Assembly: GCA_963721305.1 (NCBI GenBank)
Contig: CAVRIR010000005.1
Coordinates: forward strand, 744,001 to 808,000
DNA from: DATAES01 sp963721305
GTDB lineage: Bacteria > Actinomycetota > Acidimicrobiia > Acidimicrobiales > JACDCH01
Length of the DNA: 64,000 nt
Direction: 5' to 3'
Below the pieces are notes generated by a model. The model made no database searches, had not been told where the DNA came from, and saw only the letters and a list, made by a program, of their open reading frames with translations. Position numbers and translations under genes: made by a program. Positions 63,211-64,000 of this stretch are shown here, in pieces (the first letter of the stretch is position 1; the number at the start of each line of letters is the position of its first letter).

Positions 63211-64000
63211 ATGACCACAGCGTTCCGTCCGTCGTCCTTCGTCATCGTCGCCTACGTGGTCGCTCTCACGGCCATGGTGCTGGTCGCCAGCCCCGACGCG
63301 GCTGCTGCCGCCCGCACCTGCCACGTACGGCACTGCCCGACCACCACCACGACCACACAGCCGACCACGACCACCGCCAAACCCACAACAACCTCCACGA
63401 CCTCGACCACGATCAAGCCGACGACCACCACCTCCACGACGATGTCGGGCATGGGGATGGGTGGACCCGATCGGTGCACGTTCACCACCTTCTGCGACGC
63501 GTTCCAGACGCCCAACCCCGGCGGCAGAGGCGGCGATCTCAACGAGACGAACTGGTCGTTCTCTCGGGTGCAGCAGTTGACGAACCCCACCCAGAACCTG
63601 GTCAACAACTACGCCACCGTGCAGGCTCAGTTCTGCAAGACCACACAGACACGACTCGCTGACAACGACAGCTTCATCTGCGGCGCTCAGTTCGGTGAGA
63701 GCAACCACTGGATGGAAGCGATGAACGACAACGGCGAGTACGCCTCCCAGGGCGCTCGTGTGTTGCAGCCGTTCGACTTCGCCAACCGCACCGGCACCAT
63801 CGACTTCTCGGTGGACGCCAAGAGCGAAGGCACGCACTCGTCGTGGCCCGACATCTGGATCACCGCCGACCCCGTACAACAACCCCACGAGGACTTCCCC
63901 GGCACCCACATCTTCCCCCGTGAGGGAGTGCAGGTCTCGCTGAACGCCGACTGGTGCCCCGGTCAGTACCCGAACAACCTCATCAACTTCAACGCCGTGC
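63211..64000 (+). CDS. Secreted protein with Thr-rich linker (3' end outside window)
   Basis: ATG 63211 starts a frame that stays open to the edge (263 codons). A signal peptide (SSFVIVAYVVALTAMVLVASPDAAAA) is followed by two Cys, a Thr-rich linker of about 45 residues (PTTTTTTQPTTTTAKPTTT type) and a globular part with further Cys residues (GGPDRCTFTTFCDAFQTPNP, NWSFSRVQQL, FDFANRTGTIDFSVDAKSEGTHSSWPDIWITADP). The last pattern suggests a jelly-roll/lectin-like fold as in carbohydrate-binding or glycoside hydrolase domains, but no family is confirmed. It is exported and may act on or bind glycans (inference). Confidence 0.8.
   Translation, partial: MTTAFRPSSFVIVAYVVALTAMVLVASPDAAAAARTCHVRHCPTTTTTTQPTTTTAKPTTTSTTSTTIKPTTTTSTTMSGMGMGGPDRCTFTTFCDAFQTPNPGGRGGDLNETNWSFSRVQQLTNPTQNLVNNYATVQAQFCKTTQTRLADNDSFICGAQFGESNHWMEAMNDNGEYASQGARVLQPFDFANRTGTIDFSVDAKSEGTHSSWPDIWITADPVQQPHEDFPGTHIFPREGVQVSLNADWCPGQYPNNLINFNAV

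Overview
The window comes from a GC-rich actinobacterium (very high G+C by eye, strong G/C at third codon positions, many GTG starts, frequent ATGA/GTGA gene overlaps). The gene set fits Actinomycetota: Ku with a free-standing LigD-type polymerase, DprE1/DprE2/UbiA decaprenyl-phosphoryl-arabinose enzymes, PspC-linked sensor kinases and a LipB-LipA fusion. A lineage such as Acidimicrobiia is possible but is only inference. The two genes at the edges are both secreted or lipid-anchored proteins and both are cut by the window.

Layout. 1-6.4 kb: partial lipoprotein, leucyl aminopeptidase coupled to a B12 adenosyltransferase, and divergent B12-dependent methionine synthase. 6.4-10.8 kb: NHEJ pair (LigD polymerase, Ku), a TGS GTPase and a class III CoA-transferase. 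10.8-15.1 kb: LiaFSR-like envelope-stress locus (LuxR-type regulator, PspC kinase, divergent PspC membrane protein). 15.2-21.9 kb: Xaa-Pro peptidase, then a lipoate operon (sugar epimerase, dihydrolipoyl dehydrogenase, E2 acyltransferase, LipB-LipA fusion). 22.1-25.3 kb: micro-ORF, dprE2, ubiA-type phosphoribosyltransferase, dprE1. 25.3-33.7 kb: potassium locus (KdpE/KdpD-like pair, two KimA-like transporters, two OB-fold proteins, two TrkA-type regulators) without any KdpFABC pump. 33.8-43.9 kb: mixed metabolism (aldo/keto reductase, SDR, phenylalanine hydroxylase, desaturase, adenylate cyclase, enoyl-CoA hydratase, DMFase-like protein, sugar-dehydrogenase-like lipoprotein) and small proteins. 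44-53.5 kb: a long minus-strand envelope locus (two-component system, MacA/MacB-like exporter, glycine-rich protein, GT2 and GT39 glycosyltransferases). 53.5-62.1 kb: SNF2 helicase, DUF1269 protein, DHA2 exporter, acyl-CoA dehydrogenase, and an ADP-ribosylglycohydrolase fragment fused to a GNAT domain. 62.2-64 kb: tRNA-Glu(CTC) with an integrase remnant beside it, then a secreted Thr-rich protein.

Three things stand out. (1) A pair of roughly 47-bp palindromes, 14 bp apart, occurs twice in opposite orientation (16367-16475 and 57809-57917). (2) The KdpDE-like genes face a KimA-like transporter across two near-identical 18-bp direct repeats, suggesting a rewired potassium regulon. (3) At least ten genes have broken reading frames, and every break I could resolve is repaired by removing exactly one base. 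That uniform +1 pattern points to sequence or assembly error, so these genes should be treated as probably intact in the organism; spans given for them run from true start to true stop across the break.

No CRISPR array, rRNA, insertion sequence or replication origin was seen. No gene-free stretch exceeds about 235 bases.
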